Part shown: positions 9,081-17,489 of the stretch, in pieces | Layout: each line of letters opens with the position of its first letter | Position numbering within the stretch: the stretch's first letter is position 1 | Assembly (NCBI RefSeq): GCF_026723865.1 | Contig: NZ_CP113529.1 | Coordinates: 4,216,001 to 4,280,000 of the forward strand | From: Mycobacterium sp. Aquia_216 | Lineage (GTDB): Bacteria > Actinomycetota > Actinomycetes > Mycobacteriales > Mycobacteriaceae | Direction: 5' to 3' | DNA: 64,000 nt | Position numbers and translations under genes: made by a program | The notes under the pieces: model-generated | Databases searched by the model: none | What the model was told of the DNA's origin: nothing | Seen by the model: the letters and a program-made list of their open reading frames with translations, nothing else

Positions 9081-10244
9081 TCAGATGCCGCCGCGGGCGA
9101 CGAGCTGGCCAGCGATCACGTTGCGCTGGATCTCGTTAGTGCCTTCACCGACGATCATCAACGGCGCATCACGGAAGTAACGTTCGACATCGAACTCCGT
9201 GGAGTAGCCGTAGCCACCATGGATCCGCACCGCATCCAGCGCGATCTCCATCGCCACCTCCGAGGCGAAGAGCTTCGCCATCCCCGCCTCCATATCGGAG
9301 CGCTCACCGCTGTCATAGCGCTCGGCGGCATAGAGGGTCAGCTGGCGAGCCGCAGTCAGCTTCGTGGCCATCTCCGCCAGATAGTTGCCCACCGCTTGGT
9401 GCTTCCAGATCGGCTTACCAAAACTCTCTCGCTGCTGCGCGTAGGCAAGCGCATCCTCCAGGGCGGCGGTCGCCACACCAAGCGCCCGCGAAGCGACCTG
9501 AATACGGCCGGTCTCTAGACCCTTCATCATCTGCGCAAATCCCTTGCCTGACGCACCGCCGAGGATCGCTGATTTGCCGATTCGGTAATCATCGAAGGAC
9601 AGCTCGCAGCTCTCCACACCCTTATAGCCCAGCTTGGGCAGATCCCGCGAAACCGTCAGGCCCGGGCCGTGTTCCGCCAGAACGATGGAGATGCCGGCAT
9701 GCTTCGGAGTAGCTTTTGGGTCGGTCTTGCACAGCAGGGCAATCAGGCCTGAGCGTCGCGCATTGGAGATCCAGGTTTTCGCGCCGGTGATCACCAGGTC
9801 GTCACCGTCGGAAACTGCGGTGGTCGTCATGTTCTGCAGGTCTGAACCGCCACCAGGTTCAGTGAGCGCCATCGTCGCGCGGAGCTCACCGGATGCCATC
9901 GCCGGAAGGTAGGTCCGCTTCTGTTCGTCGGTCCCGAACAGCGTCAGCAGTTTGGCCACGACGGTGTGCCCGCCCATCGCGCCGGCCAGGCTCATCCAGC
10001 CGCGCGCCAATTCCTGGGTCACCAACACATAGCAGGCCATCGACACCGGCGAGCCGCCATAATCCTCGGGGATAGCCAGACCGTAAATCCCGATCTGCTT
10101 CATCTGCTCGATCCACTTTTCGGGATATTCGTTGGCGTGCTCGACTTCGCGGACCGTCGGTTTGACGTCGCGATCGATGAAGGCACGGACCGTCTCGACC
10201 AGCAGGGTTTCTTCGTCGGTCAACACAGAGCTCACATCCATCAC
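9081..10244 (-). CDS. Acyl-CoA dehydrogenase (FadE type)
   Basis: The 387-residue flavoprotein has the standard three-domain acyl-CoA dehydrogenase fold and would introduce the alpha,beta double bond in an acyl-CoA. Visible motifs are YGGSPVSM near the N-terminus, ALTEPGGGSDLQNM, TWISNARRSG, and the C-terminal RIHGGYGYSTEFDVERYFRD followed by GEGTNEIQRN with the catalytic-type Glu. The family length is normal. It is transcribed leftward with its own AT-rich promoter/operator site 17-35 bp upstream and a GGAGAGG ribosome site before the ATG. Substrate is not determined. Confidence 0.93.
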   Translation of the reverse strand: MMDVSSVLTDEETLLVETVRAFIDRDVKPTVREVEHANEYPEKWIEQMKQIGIYGLAIPEDYGGSPVSMACYVLVTQELARGWMSLAGAMGGHTVVAKLLTLFGTDEQKRTYLPAMASGELRATMALTEPGGGSDLQNMTTTAVSDGDDLVITGAKTWISNARRSGLIALLCKTDPKATPKHAGISIVLAEHGPGLTVSRDLPKLGYKGVESCELSFDDYRIGKSAILGGASGKGFAQMMKGLETGRIQVASRALGVATAALEDALAYAQQRESFGKPIWKHQAVGNYLAEMATKLTAARQLTLYAAERYDSGERSDMEAGMAKLFASEVAMEIALDAVRIHGGYGYSTEFDVERYFRDAPLMIVGEGTNEIQRNVIAGQLVARGGI

Positions 10245-10260
10245 CTCTCCACCAGAAATT

Positions 10261-10279
10261 TTATTCTAGATTAAACTCT
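10261..10279. promoter_or_regulatory. AT-rich site with TAGAAT -10-like element
   Basis: On the coding strand this reads AGTTTAATCTAGAATAA, containing TAGAAT as a good -10 hexamer. The core CTAGATTAAACTC is identical over 13 bp to the site at 28325-28348. It lies 17 bp before the acyl-CoA dehydrogenase start. Confidence 0.5.
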
Positions 10280-10309
10280 TGGCTCAGATGTCGGACGTTT
10301 GGGTATTGG

Positions 10310-10915
10310 CTAGCTCGCGTGCCCGGCCTTGGCTTCTTCTTCACGGGTGAGACCCGAGGCAGCGATGAGTTCCTCGTGCAGTTCGAACCACACCGTGTGG
10401 TACGAATCGATGATCGGCCGGGCTAGCCATGCTGTGTCGCCGGCCTTGACCTTGCCCAGGGCCGCGGCCAGCTTCTTGCCGTACGCACTGAGCCTTGGCA
10501 CCAGGGCGGTGACTGCGGCGACGATGGGTGACACCTGCTCGTGTACGTCGTCGAGGCGGTTCAGCACCGCAGTGTCGTAGTCGGCATCATCGTGCGGGTT
10601 GGGTTGGCCGTCCTTGATCTGCCAGTCCGATACGAGCGCTTTGAACGTGCTGTTGACGGCCCGAAAATCGTCGTACGACTTGGCCAAAGCATTGTGGTCG
10701 ATTTCCGAGCGCTCCTCTGCCAGCAGGAGATTGAGCCGCTCGCGCCCCTCGGGGCTGACCCGGAGCGTCTTGTTTTGAATGAGCAGGCCCGCCGCGGTCA
10801 AGTCCGTTAGCGTCGCCGCCACCTCGGTAGGGTCTTCGTCCAGAGTGGCGATCAGATCCTCTTCTCCGACCCGTCCCTTGAGCCGGACTGCTTGCAACAC
10901 AGTCAATTCAGACAT
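10310..10915 (-). CDS. Winged-helix-like protein linked to PpdK
   Basis: In this 201-residue soluble protein, the first 60 residues (LTVLQAVRLKGRVGEEDLIATL through TAAGLLIQNKTLRVSPEGRERL) look like a winged-helix DNA-binding fold, like those of MarR or ArsR relatives. The rest is helical and ends in a conserved-looking WFELHEELIAASGLTREEEA. It overlaps the ppdK stop by 8 bp and is therefore translationally coupled. It probably senses or modulates the PpdK-like enzyme, but this is inferred from linkage. It could equally be a non-DNA-binding partner subunit. Confidence 0.8.
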   Translation of the reverse strand: MSELTVLQAVRLKGRVGEEDLIATLDEDPTEVAATLTDLTAAGLLIQNKTLRVSPEGRERLNLLLAEERSEIDHNALAKSYDDFRAVNSTFKALVSDWQIKDGQPNPHDDADYDTAVLNRLDDVHEQVSPIVAAVTALVPRLSAYGKKLAAALGKVKAGDTAWLARPIIDSYHTVWFELHEELIAASGLTREEEAKAGHAS

Positions 10916-12536
10916 TCGCCAGCCCTTTCTTGTCCTCGTTCAGTCGAAGTGCGATCAGCATGGTGACCAAAGGATGAGGCGAGACGACATCCGTATGACC
11001 GGCGGCGAGGGCGTCGGCGACCGCCGCTGCGGATGTGTCGGCAAGCTCTTCGTAGTCACCACGGGGGTAGGCCCGGATCGGGCTGATTCCTCGGGCGATC
11101 TCGGTGAGCTCGGCCAAATCGGGTGAGTCCGTCTCGGACCACGCAGTGCATTCGAGGATTCCCTCGCGCACTTCGCCTTCGCCACCGTCGACGGTGATCA
11201 TCTTGCCGGCCAGGGCAGCGGCCACGCCCGCACCGCACCCCACCACCGCCGGTCGACCTATCTCTCGACTCACCACCGCGGCATGCGATGTCGCACCGCC
11301 GATCTCCGTGACGATCCCTCGGGCGGCCAGCATTCCCTGTACGTCATCGGGATTCGTCGCCACCCGCACCAAGATGACGTCTTCGCCCTCGTCGGCGGCA
11401 TCAAGGGCATCGTCGAGGTCAGTATACGCCTTGCCGGATACCACGCCCGGACACGCTGGTAGTCCGCTCGCTAAAAGCGTTGCAGCGAGCCGTGTTTCGG
11501 GTTGCAGCGCGGGTGCGAGCAAGGTCTCGACATGTGCCGGAGTCACCCTGCGCAACGCCTCCGCGTCATCGATCAGTCCTTCATGGCGCAGCTGTAATGC
11601 CAGGCGGACGGCGGCCTGAGCTGACCGTTTGGCGGTCCGGGTCTGCAGCAACCACAGTTTGCCTTCTTCGACGGTGAATTCGATGTCTTGTACATCGCCG
11701 CCGGCGCGCTCCAGCGACCGCGCCGCGGCCATGAGCTGCTCATAGACGACGGGTTGTTCATTCCGCAATGCGGCGACGGGTTGGACGTCCACATTGCCCG
11801 ATACGACATCCTCTCCCTGGCCATTGGCCAGCCATTCGCCGAAAGGCTCATTGGCTCCGGTGATGGGATTGCGGGAGAACAGGACGCCGGTGCCCGAATC
11901 GCGTGCCAAATTGCCGAAGACCATCGCCTGCACGATGACCGCGGTGCCGGCATCGTCGCCCAGCGCGTGATGCGTCCGGTAACTGATCGCCCGTGGGCTT
12001 TCCCACGAGGCGAAAACGGCCTCGATCGCCCCCCGTAGCTGCACCCAAGGATCGGCCGGGACTTCGGCGCTTGAATCACCGCCCAGCACGATCCGGCGGT
12101 ACATGTCATTGAAGCGTTCGCGGGTGTCGCGTGCGAATTCCGCGGATCCAGCGACTCCGAGTGCATCTTCGACCGCGTCATCGATGCCCAGGTCCAGCAC
12201 GGTGTCCATCATGCCGGGCATCGATTGCGCCGCACCGCTGCGCACACTGACCAACAAAGGCCGCGGGCCGTGCCCGAACGTGCGTGATGTCTCGGCTTCG
12301 AGCCAACTCATCTTGTCGCGCACGTCATTCCAGATCTGGTCAAGACAGCTTCCCGGGTCGGCGAAGAACTTCGTGCACACCGCAGTAGTGATGCAGAACG
12401 CGGGCGGGACCGGCAACCCCTGTCGCCGCATCGAGTCAATGCCATAGCCCTTGTTGCCCAAGACCATACGAGGAAGGCTGGTACCGCCGTCCAACGTGAC
12501 GACGAGGGGGTGTGCCTCACCCGGGATTTTTGACAT
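10908..12536 (-). CDS. ppdK: Truncated pyruvate phosphate dikinase-like protein
   Basis: The 542-residue protein has an ATP-grasp (PPDK_N) domain, with LGNKGYGIDSMRRQGLPVP at 26-44, SVRSGAAQSMPGMMDTVLDLG at 97-117 and GVLFSRNPITG. A swivelling phosphohistidine domain follows with His418 in EIGGATSHAAVVSREIGRP. Full PPDK is near 870 residues. The C-terminal PEP/pyruvate TIM-barrel is missing, as in mycobacterial PpdK proteins of about 490 residues, so the phosphate acceptor is uncertain. The chosen ATG (MSKIPGEAHP) sits 5-10 bases from a TAGAAT -10-like hexamer, so the message may be leaderless. The longer upstream frame overlaps the promoter and is rejected. Confidence 0.88.
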   Translation of the reverse strand: MSKIPGEAHPLVVTLDGGTSLPRMVLGNKGYGIDSMRRQGLPVPPAFCITTAVCTKFFADPGSCLDQIWNDVRDKMSWLEAETSRTFGHGPRPLLVSVRSGAAQSMPGMMDTVLDLGIDDAVEDALGVAGSAEFARDTRERFNDMYRRIVLGGDSSAEVPADPWVQLRGAIEAVFASWESPRAISYRTHHALGDDAGTAVIVQAMVFGNLARDSGTGVLFSRNPITGANEPFGEWLANGQGEDVVSGNVDVQPVAALRNEQPVVYEQLMAAARSLERAGGDVQDIEFTVEEGKLWLLQTRTAKRSAQAAVRLALQLRHEGLIDDAEALRRVTPAHVETLLAPALQPETRLAATLLASGLPACPGVVSGKAYTDLDDALDAADEGEDVILVRVATNPDDVQGMLAARGIVTEIGGATSHAAVVSREIGRPAVVGCGAGVAAALAGKMITVDGGEGEVREGILECTAWSETDSPDLAELTEIARGISPIRAYPRGDYEELADTSAAAVADALAAGHTDVVSPHPLVTMLIALRLNEDKKGLANV

Positions 12537-12552
12537 GAGATTAGATTCTAGC
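12537..12552. promoter_or_regulatory. Promoter-proximal AT-rich site before ppdK
   Basis: On the coding strand CTAGAATCTAATCTC abuts the ppdK ATG. TAGAAT at this distance suits a -10 box for a leaderless transcript. The AGATTAGA core also appears at 42657-42680. Whether it is only a promoter or also an operator cannot be decided by eye. Confidence 0.4.
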
Positions 12553-12646
12553 CGACAGGGTGTATTTGCAGTACTGACGTAAGTTTCGCGCGCTGGGCTG
12601 TCTGCGAGGGCCGCCCGAACGGCCGGCGGCTTGGATCCCGTGCCGA

Positions 12647-13786
12647 CTAAGTAAGCGCGCGGATGCCGGCGCGGACCTCGTCGACGAAGACCTCGGGCTG
12701 TTCCAAAGCCGCGAAGTGGCCGCCTTTGGCGACGGCATGGTAGTAGCGAAGGTCGGTAAACCTGGTACGAAGCCACCGTTCGCTGACATTGACGATTTCC
12801 TCCGGGAACCGGGTGTAGGCCGACGGTAGGGGGACCTCCTCAAATGAGCTGATCATCGAGAAGCTCTCCCAGTACAACCGCGCCGACGAGGCGGCGGTGT
12901 TCGTCAACCAGTACATCATGACGTTGTCCAGGATGACATCGCGCGCAACAGCGTTCTCCGGGTGCCCATCGCAGTCGGTCCAGGCGTAGAACTTCTCGGC
13001 GATCCAGGCAAGTTGACCGGCCGGCGAATCGGCGAGCCCATAGCCCAACGTCTGCGGTCGGGTGGCCTGTTGCACGGCGTAGGCGCCCTCCTGCTCCATG
13101 TATGCCGGCAGTCCTCCGACGGCCTGCTCGTCCGGGGTCAGTTCGCCGAGCCCTCCCAGCGCCTCCGGTGAGGCCAGCGCCATGTTGACGTGGATCCCGA
13201 GCAGGCCGGCGGGGGGCTTGACGCCCATCATCGCGGTCACGAACCCACCCCAATCGCCGCCCTGCGCAAAGTACTGCGGGTAGCCCAACGCGACCATCAG
13301 GGCGTTCCACGCCTCGGCGATTCGTTCGATGCCCACCCCGGGAGTCGTCGGCTTGTCGCTGAACCCATATCCCGGCAGCGAGGGAATGACGACGTGAAAG
13401 GCGTCTTCGGCCGAGCCGCCATAGCGTTCGGGCTCGGTCAGCGGGCCGATCACGTCGAGAAATTCGACCACCGATCCCGGCCAACCATGCGTCAGTATCA
13501 GCGGCCGCGCGTCACGAAGCGGCGAACGCACGTGCAGAAAGTGGATGCCGAGGTCACCGATGGTCGCGTGGAACTGCGGATAGGCATTGAGCCGGCTGGC
13601 GACCCGGTCCATGTCGTAGTCCTTCGCCCAATACCCGACCAATTCGCGCACATAGCCTGAGGGGATGCCCTGGGACCAGTCGGTCACGGTTTCGGTGTGC
13701 GGCCACCGCGTCCGTTCCAGACGAGCACGCAGATCGGCGATGTCGGCCTCGGAAATCTTGACACGGAAGTCGCGAATCTCAACCAT
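12647..13786 (-). CDS. Epoxide hydrolase (EHN domain plus alpha/beta hydrolase)
   Basis: The 379-residue enzyme of the microsomal-type epoxide hydrolase family would convert epoxides to trans-diols. The N-terminal EHN domain (FRVKISEADIADLRARLERTRWP, then YAKDY-like YWAKDYDM) precedes the alpha/beta hydrolase core. The oxyanion motif is HGWPGS at 100-105, nucleophile Asp178 is in GGDWGG, and the catalytic-type His is at 357 in KGGHFAALEQP. The start is the ATG of MVEIRDFR; the extra 13 residues upstream overlap the operator-like repeat at 13802. It reads leftward towards ppdK with a 110-bp gap. The substrate is unknown. Confidence 0.92.
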   Translation of the reverse strand: MVEIRDFRVKISEADIADLRARLERTRWPHTETVTDWSQGIPSGYVRELVGYWAKDYDMDRVASRLNAYPQFHATIGDLGIHFLHVRSPLRDARPLILTHGWPGSVVEFLDVIGPLTEPERYGGSAEDAFHVVIPSLPGYGFSDKPTTPGVGIERIAEAWNALMVALGYPQYFAQGGDWGGFVTAMMGVKPPAGLLGIHVNMALASPEALGGLGELTPDEQAVGGLPAYMEQEGAYAVQQATRPQTLGYGLADSPAGQLAWIAEKFYAWTDCDGHPENAVARDVILDNVMMYWLTNTAASSARLYWESFSMISSFEEVPLPSAYTRFPEEIVNVSERWLRTRFTDLRYYHAVAKGGHFAALEQPEVFVDEVRAGIRALT

Positions 13787-13801
13787 GCCGACGCTCCCTT
13801 G

Positions 13802-13814
13802 CGTTAAGTTAACG
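13802..13814. promoter_or_regulatory. Inverted repeat CGTTAA-G-TTAACG
   Basis: This perfect 6-bp inverted repeat around one base lies 16 bp before the epoxide hydrolase ATG, a position suited to an operator. No second copy was noticed in the window. The remaining intergenic stretch to 14109 holds the AT-rich site at 14045 and no convincing gene. Confidence 0.45.
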
Positions 13815-14044
13815 ACCACTTGCACCTACGCTGGCGAGCCAGTCGAGATGTTTTCTGTGCTGCTGCAATGAGAATAGTTCCGCTGTAGTCGTCGTCAAGA
13901 ACAATCGTTCGCAGATTCTGTCTCGAGATATCAGACCGGACGCGACGTCAGATCGATGGCCGCTCGCCAGTGGGACTGCCCCGGTCCAGAATGGCGAAGT
14001 AGCACAGGGCTTCATCGACATGGCGAACCCCTTCCGATATGATT

Positions 14045-14063
14045 TTAATCGCAGTTAGATTCA
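14045..14063. promoter_or_regulatory. AT-rich operator-like site TTAATC-N7-GATTCA
   Basis: The arms TTAATC and GATTCA are separated by seven bases. This has the same geometry as the perfect TGAATC-N7-GATTCA at 44011-44029, and the flanking GATTTTAATC is shared with the site at 8079. It lies 47 bp before the flavoprotein start at 14110. Confidence 0.5.
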
Positions 14064-14109
14064 CGTCAGAACGCGGCGATGCTCGCTCCCGGCAATCGAA
14101 GGGCTGTTC

Positions 14110-15813
14110 ATGAAGGACGCTCCCCCACCAGCTGAGGCCGACGTTGTTGTCGTCGGATCGGGCCACAACGGACTGGTCGCGGCTGCGTATCTGGCGAAAG
14201 CCGGCCTCGACGTCCTCGTCGTCGAGGCGGCCCCCACCGCCGGCGGCATGACGTCAACGAATCCCTTTGCCCCCGAGGCGCCCGAATACACGATCAACGA
14301 GGCGTCGATCCAGGCATCGCTGTTCCGCACCACGACCATCGACCAGGACTTGGGCTTGTCGCGCAAATACGGGTTGCGCCAGACCGTCATTGATCCCGCC
14401 CACTTCCAACTCTCCGCCGACGGCGCATCGCTGGGCCTGTGGCGTGATCCGCGCAAGACCGCCGCCGAGCTCGAGTACTTCTCGAAGAAGGACGCCCGCG
14501 CGCTGCTCGAACTCTACGAAGTCATCGACGCAGCGGTCGAGATCGGCCTGCCGATGATGCAGACCAGCGTCGCCGAGCCGGAGATCAAGAACATTCTGAA
14601 ATCCGCGCGCGCGGTGGTGAAGAACCGCAAGCAGCTGGCCGCCCTCGGCCGCTGGATGTCGAGCTCGCAGGCCGAAGCCATCGAAGAAAGCTTCGAGCAC
14701 GACATGATCCGCGCACCCCTGCTCTCAAGTCTGCCGTTCATGCCGTTCGACGCCGACATGTCCGGCTGGTCGTTGATCTACCTGGGGGTGCTGAGCAAGT
14801 ACGGCGTCGCGATGTTCCACGGTGGCACCGGCTCCCTGCCGAAGGCGCTGATCGGCGTCATCAAAGACAACCGCGGCGACGTGATCACCAACTCCCCCGT
14901 CGAGGAGCTGATCGTCGCCAACAACCGCTGCACCGGCGTGCGGATCAGGGGCGGCACCGAAATCCGGGCCCGCCGCGCGGTCCTGACCGCCTGCAGTCCG
15001 AAGACCACGTTGACCCGGCTGTTGCCGCGCGGCGTGCTGGAGCCCAAAAAGCAGAATGCCGCTGACCACATCCCGACTCGCAAGCGCGGTATCGCCGACG
15101 CCAAGGTCAACGTCGCCCTGTCGGGTCGCGTCGACATGTCCAAGCACGAGAAATGGCGCGGAGACGGCATCGACCTGCGGCAGGCCTGCAACTGCTATCA
15201 CACCTACCAGGAGGCTCTGGATGCCGCGCGCTCCTGCGTGCTCGGGAAAGTGCCCGACGCGATTCCGGGGCTGGCTCAGGTGACTAACTCGTTCGACCCG
15301 TCGATGTCACCCCCGGGCAAAGACTTGTGGTGGTTCTGGACCGGCCTGACGCCGTCCTTCCCCGAGGTCGGCTGGGATGTCGCCCGCAAGCACATCACCG
15401 ACAGCATCCTCAAGGACGCCGAGCTGTATTACAAGGGCGTCGAGGATATGCAGGTCGCCGTGCGGCCGCTGATGCTCCCCGATATCGAGGAACGGTTCTG
15501 GGCGATCGACGGTTCGGTGTATCACGTGGACCCGACCATCACTCGATTCGGCCCGAACAAGCCGGTGGCGGGCTTCGCCGGGTACAAGACTCCGGTCGAG
15601 GGGCTCTACCTCACCGGGTCAGGCACGCATCCCGTCGCCGGTATCAGCGGGATGCCCGGTCAGAACGCAGCACGCGTTTTGCTCAAGCATCTCCACCTCG
15701 AGGACAAGGGTGGCCGACTGGGTGTGCTCAAAGAGTTGGTGACGCGCCGCAAGAAGGTCGACGGCGACCCGTACTCCAGCGGACAGAACGACCCATTCCC
15801 GGCCGAACTCTAA
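14110..15813 (+). CDS. Phytoene-desaturase-like FAD oxidoreductase
   Basis: The 567-residue flavoprotein has an N-terminal Rossmann FAD motif (DVVVVGSGHNGLVAAAYLAKAG, GSGHNG at 16-21) and the E-A-x-x-x-x-GG segment VVEAAPTAGGM. The C-terminal FAD-contact region is GLYLTGSGTHPVAGISGMPG. This is the phytoene dehydrogenase/PYROXD2-type family, whose members oxidise polyprenyl or other hydrophobic substrates. No carotenoid biosynthesis genes are adjacent, so a role in carotenoid synthesis is not supported. It is a single gene read rightward, convergent with the ferredoxin gene at 15895. Confidence 0.88.
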   Translation: MKDAPPPAEADVVVVGSGHNGLVAAAYLAKAGLDVLVVEAAPTAGGMTSTNPFAPEAPEYTINEASIQASLFRTTTIDQDLGLSRKYGLRQTVIDPAHFQLSADGASLGLWRDPRKTAAELEYFSKKDARALLELYEVIDAAVEIGLPMMQTSVAEPEIKNILKSARAVVKNRKQLAALGRWMSSSQAEAIEESFEHDMIRAPLLSSLPFMPFDADMSGWSLIYLGVLSKYGVAMFHGGTGSLPKALIGVIKDNRGDVITNSPVEELIVANNRCTGVRIRGGTEIRARRAVLTACSPKTTLTRLLPRGVLEPKKQNAADHIPTRKRGIADAKVNVALSGRVDMSKHEKWRGDGIDLRQACNCYHTYQEALDAARSCVLGKVPDAIPGLAQVTNSFDPSMSPPGKDLWWFWTGLTPSFPEVGWDVARKHITDSILKDAELYYKGVEDMQVAVRPLMLPDIEERFWAIDGSVYHVDPTITRFGPNKPVAGFAGYKTPVEGLYLTGSGTHPVAGISGMPGQNAARVLLKHLHLEDKGGRLGVLKELVTRRKKVDGDPYSSGQNDPFPAEL

Positions 15814-15894
15814 CCAGGAGGCCGCATCGGGACGGCTCCACCGTCGAGATCTGCTCCCCACCAACAAACTGGCTGAGGGCACAGATAAATACCC

Positions 15895-16086
15895 CTAGTC
15901 CTGGATCGACAACGCGCTGGTCGGGCACTCGCTCACAGCCTGCTCGACCGCGGCACGCTCGTCCTCGGATGGCTCGGGATTGATTGCCCGCGACTGACCG
16001 TCGTCGCCGATCTCAAACACCGTGGGCGCCGCGACCTCACACAACCCGATTCCCGAACACTTGGTGGTGTCGACCGCCACTTTCAT
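15895..16086 (-). CDS. [3Fe-4S] ferredoxin (P450 redox partner type)
   Basis: This 63-residue ferredoxin has Cys10, Cys16 and Cys54 (SECPTSAL). The position that would hold the fourth ligand is Ile13/Gly14, so a [3Fe-4S] cluster is expected, as in mycobacterial P450 partner ferredoxins. The start is the ATG at 16086, which overlaps the TGA of the ALDH gene by one base; upstream residues in the same frame are the ALDH shadow. It is the last gene of the SCP2-FadD-P450-SDR-ALDH operon. It most likely donates electrons to the P450 at 18289-19554, fed by an FprA/FprB-type reductase. Confidence 0.92.
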   Translation of the reverse strand: MKVAVDTTKCSGIGLCEVAAPTVFEIGDDGQSRAINPEPSEDERAAVEQAVSECPTSALSIQD

Positions 16087-17471
16087 CAGAACATCCTCCG
16101 CATGATGCTCAGGGCCCGCTGACTGTAGGGCGGGTAGACGAGACGGGGATCGGGTTTGGCCGACTTCGACAGCACCGCACGGCGATGACTCAGCGCCTCG
16201 AAGCCCCACTTGCCGTGGTAGGCCCCCATGCCGCTGGCGCCGACGCCACCGAACGGCAGCGACGGCACCAAGCAATGCATGGCAACATGATTGATCACCG
16301 CGCCGCCGGAAGCGATGCGGTCGATCAGGTCGCGGCCGATCGGGCCAGAAGCAAAAACATAGAGCGCCAGTGGCTTTGGTCTACCATTGACGAAATCGAC
16401 TGCGTGATCCAGCGATTCGACCGCCAAGACCGGCAGGATCGGGCCAAAAATCTCGTCGGTCATGACCGGATCAGTAGGCGATGGGTTGAGGATCACGGTG
16501 GGTTCGATCCGCAGTGTGGCACCATCCGACCGCCCCCCGGTAACCACCTTGCCGTCGGTGGTACTGATCAGCGAAACCAGGCGGTCGAACTGGCGTTGGT
16601 TGACGACGCGTAACGCCGGATCCGGTTCGCCCGAGCGGAAATCGCGAACATTGGCGACTATCTTGCCGACCAAGTCGTCGACGATCCGACGGTCAGCCAG
16701 CACGTAGTCGGGCGCGATGCAGGTTTGGCCCGAATTCATCAACTTCACCCACGCGATGCGCCGCGCGGCGACGTCGATATCGGCGTCGGCCGCAACGATC
16801 ACCGGACTCTTGCCACCCAGTTCTAGTGTCACCGGAGTCAGGGTCGGCGCCGCGGCGGCCATGATCTTCTTGCCGATCTCGGTACCGCCCGTGAACAGAA
16901 TATGATCGAATCCCGCCGCGAGCAGCTCTTGCGTGACGGCGGCATCGCCCTCGATGATCCGAACTGCCTCCGGGTCGACATAGAGTGGAAGCAGCCGCGC
17001 CAACAGTGCCGACGTGGCGGGGGCCAGCTCGGAAGGCTTGATCACCGCGCAGTTGCCGGCCGCCACCGCGGCCACCAGCGGCGCCAGGCTCAAGTACAGC
17101 GGGTAATTCCACGGCCCTATGACCAACACCACGCCCAGCGGGTCGTGTTGGACCCAGGCGCGACCGGGCAACTGCGCGAGCGGTAATGCCACGCGCCGCC
17201 TGCGCATCCATCGCTTCAGATGCTTACGGGCATAGACGGCTTCGCCTTTGGTTGACGCGATGTCACCAAGCCACGCCTCCGCCGGGGGTCGACCCAGGTC
17301 TTCGGCCAACGCCGCGGCGATGTCCGGCTCCCGCTCCGCGACGAACCGCTCGATCCCACGCAGTTGCTCCAGTCGCCATTCCAAGCTGCGGGTTCGGTTC
17401 GTAGCGAAAACCCGGCGGAGGTCGGCAAGCGCGCTGACGCTCACAGTTGTCTCCAGTGCGTGAATAGTCAC
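16086..17471 (-). CDS. Aldehyde dehydrogenase (class 3-like)
   Basis: This 461-residue NAD(P)-dependent aldehyde dehydrogenase has cofactor/active-site motifs GPWNYPLYLSLAPL at 119-132, FTGGTEIGKKI, general base Glu217 in LELGGKSP and catalytic Cys251 in NSGQTCIAPDY. Length and the short N-terminus fit the ALDH3 group, many of which oxidise long-chain or aromatic aldehydes. It follows the SDR by 18 bp and overlaps the ferredoxin start. In this operon it would oxidise the aldehyde formed from a P450/SDR product to the acid that FadD could activate. That order is inferred. Confidence 0.93.
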   Translation of the reverse strand: MTIHALETTVSVSALADLRRVFATNRTRSLEWRLEQLRGIERFVAEREPDIAAALAEDLGRPPAEAWLGDIASTKGEAVYARKHLKRWMRRRRVALPLAQLPGRAWVQHDPLGVVLVIGPWNYPLYLSLAPLVAAVAAGNCAVIKPSELAPATSALLARLLPLYVDPEAVRIIEGDAAVTQELLAAGFDHILFTGGTEIGKKIMAAAAPTLTPVTLELGGKSPVIVAADADIDVAARRIAWVKLMNSGQTCIAPDYVLADRRIVDDLVGKIVANVRDFRSGEPDPALRVVNQRQFDRLVSLISTTDGKVVTGGRSDGATLRIEPTVILNPSPTDPVMTDEIFGPILPVLAVESLDHAVDFVNGRPKPLALYVFASGPIGRDLIDRIASGGAVINHVAMHCLVPSLPFGGVGASGMGAYHGKWGFEALSHRRAVLSKSAKPDPRLVYPPYSQRALSIMRRMF

Positions 17472-17489
17472 AGAATCTCCTGAAATGCC

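Noticed and set aside
13809..14021. 70-codon minus-strand frame upstream of the epoxide hydrolase
   Set aside because: Covers the operator-like repeat, has no family features and weak codon bias.
14110..15813. Carotenoid biosynthesis cluster member
   Set aside because: The flavoprotein is phytoene-desaturase-like, but no phytoene synthase or other carotenoid gene is adjacent.
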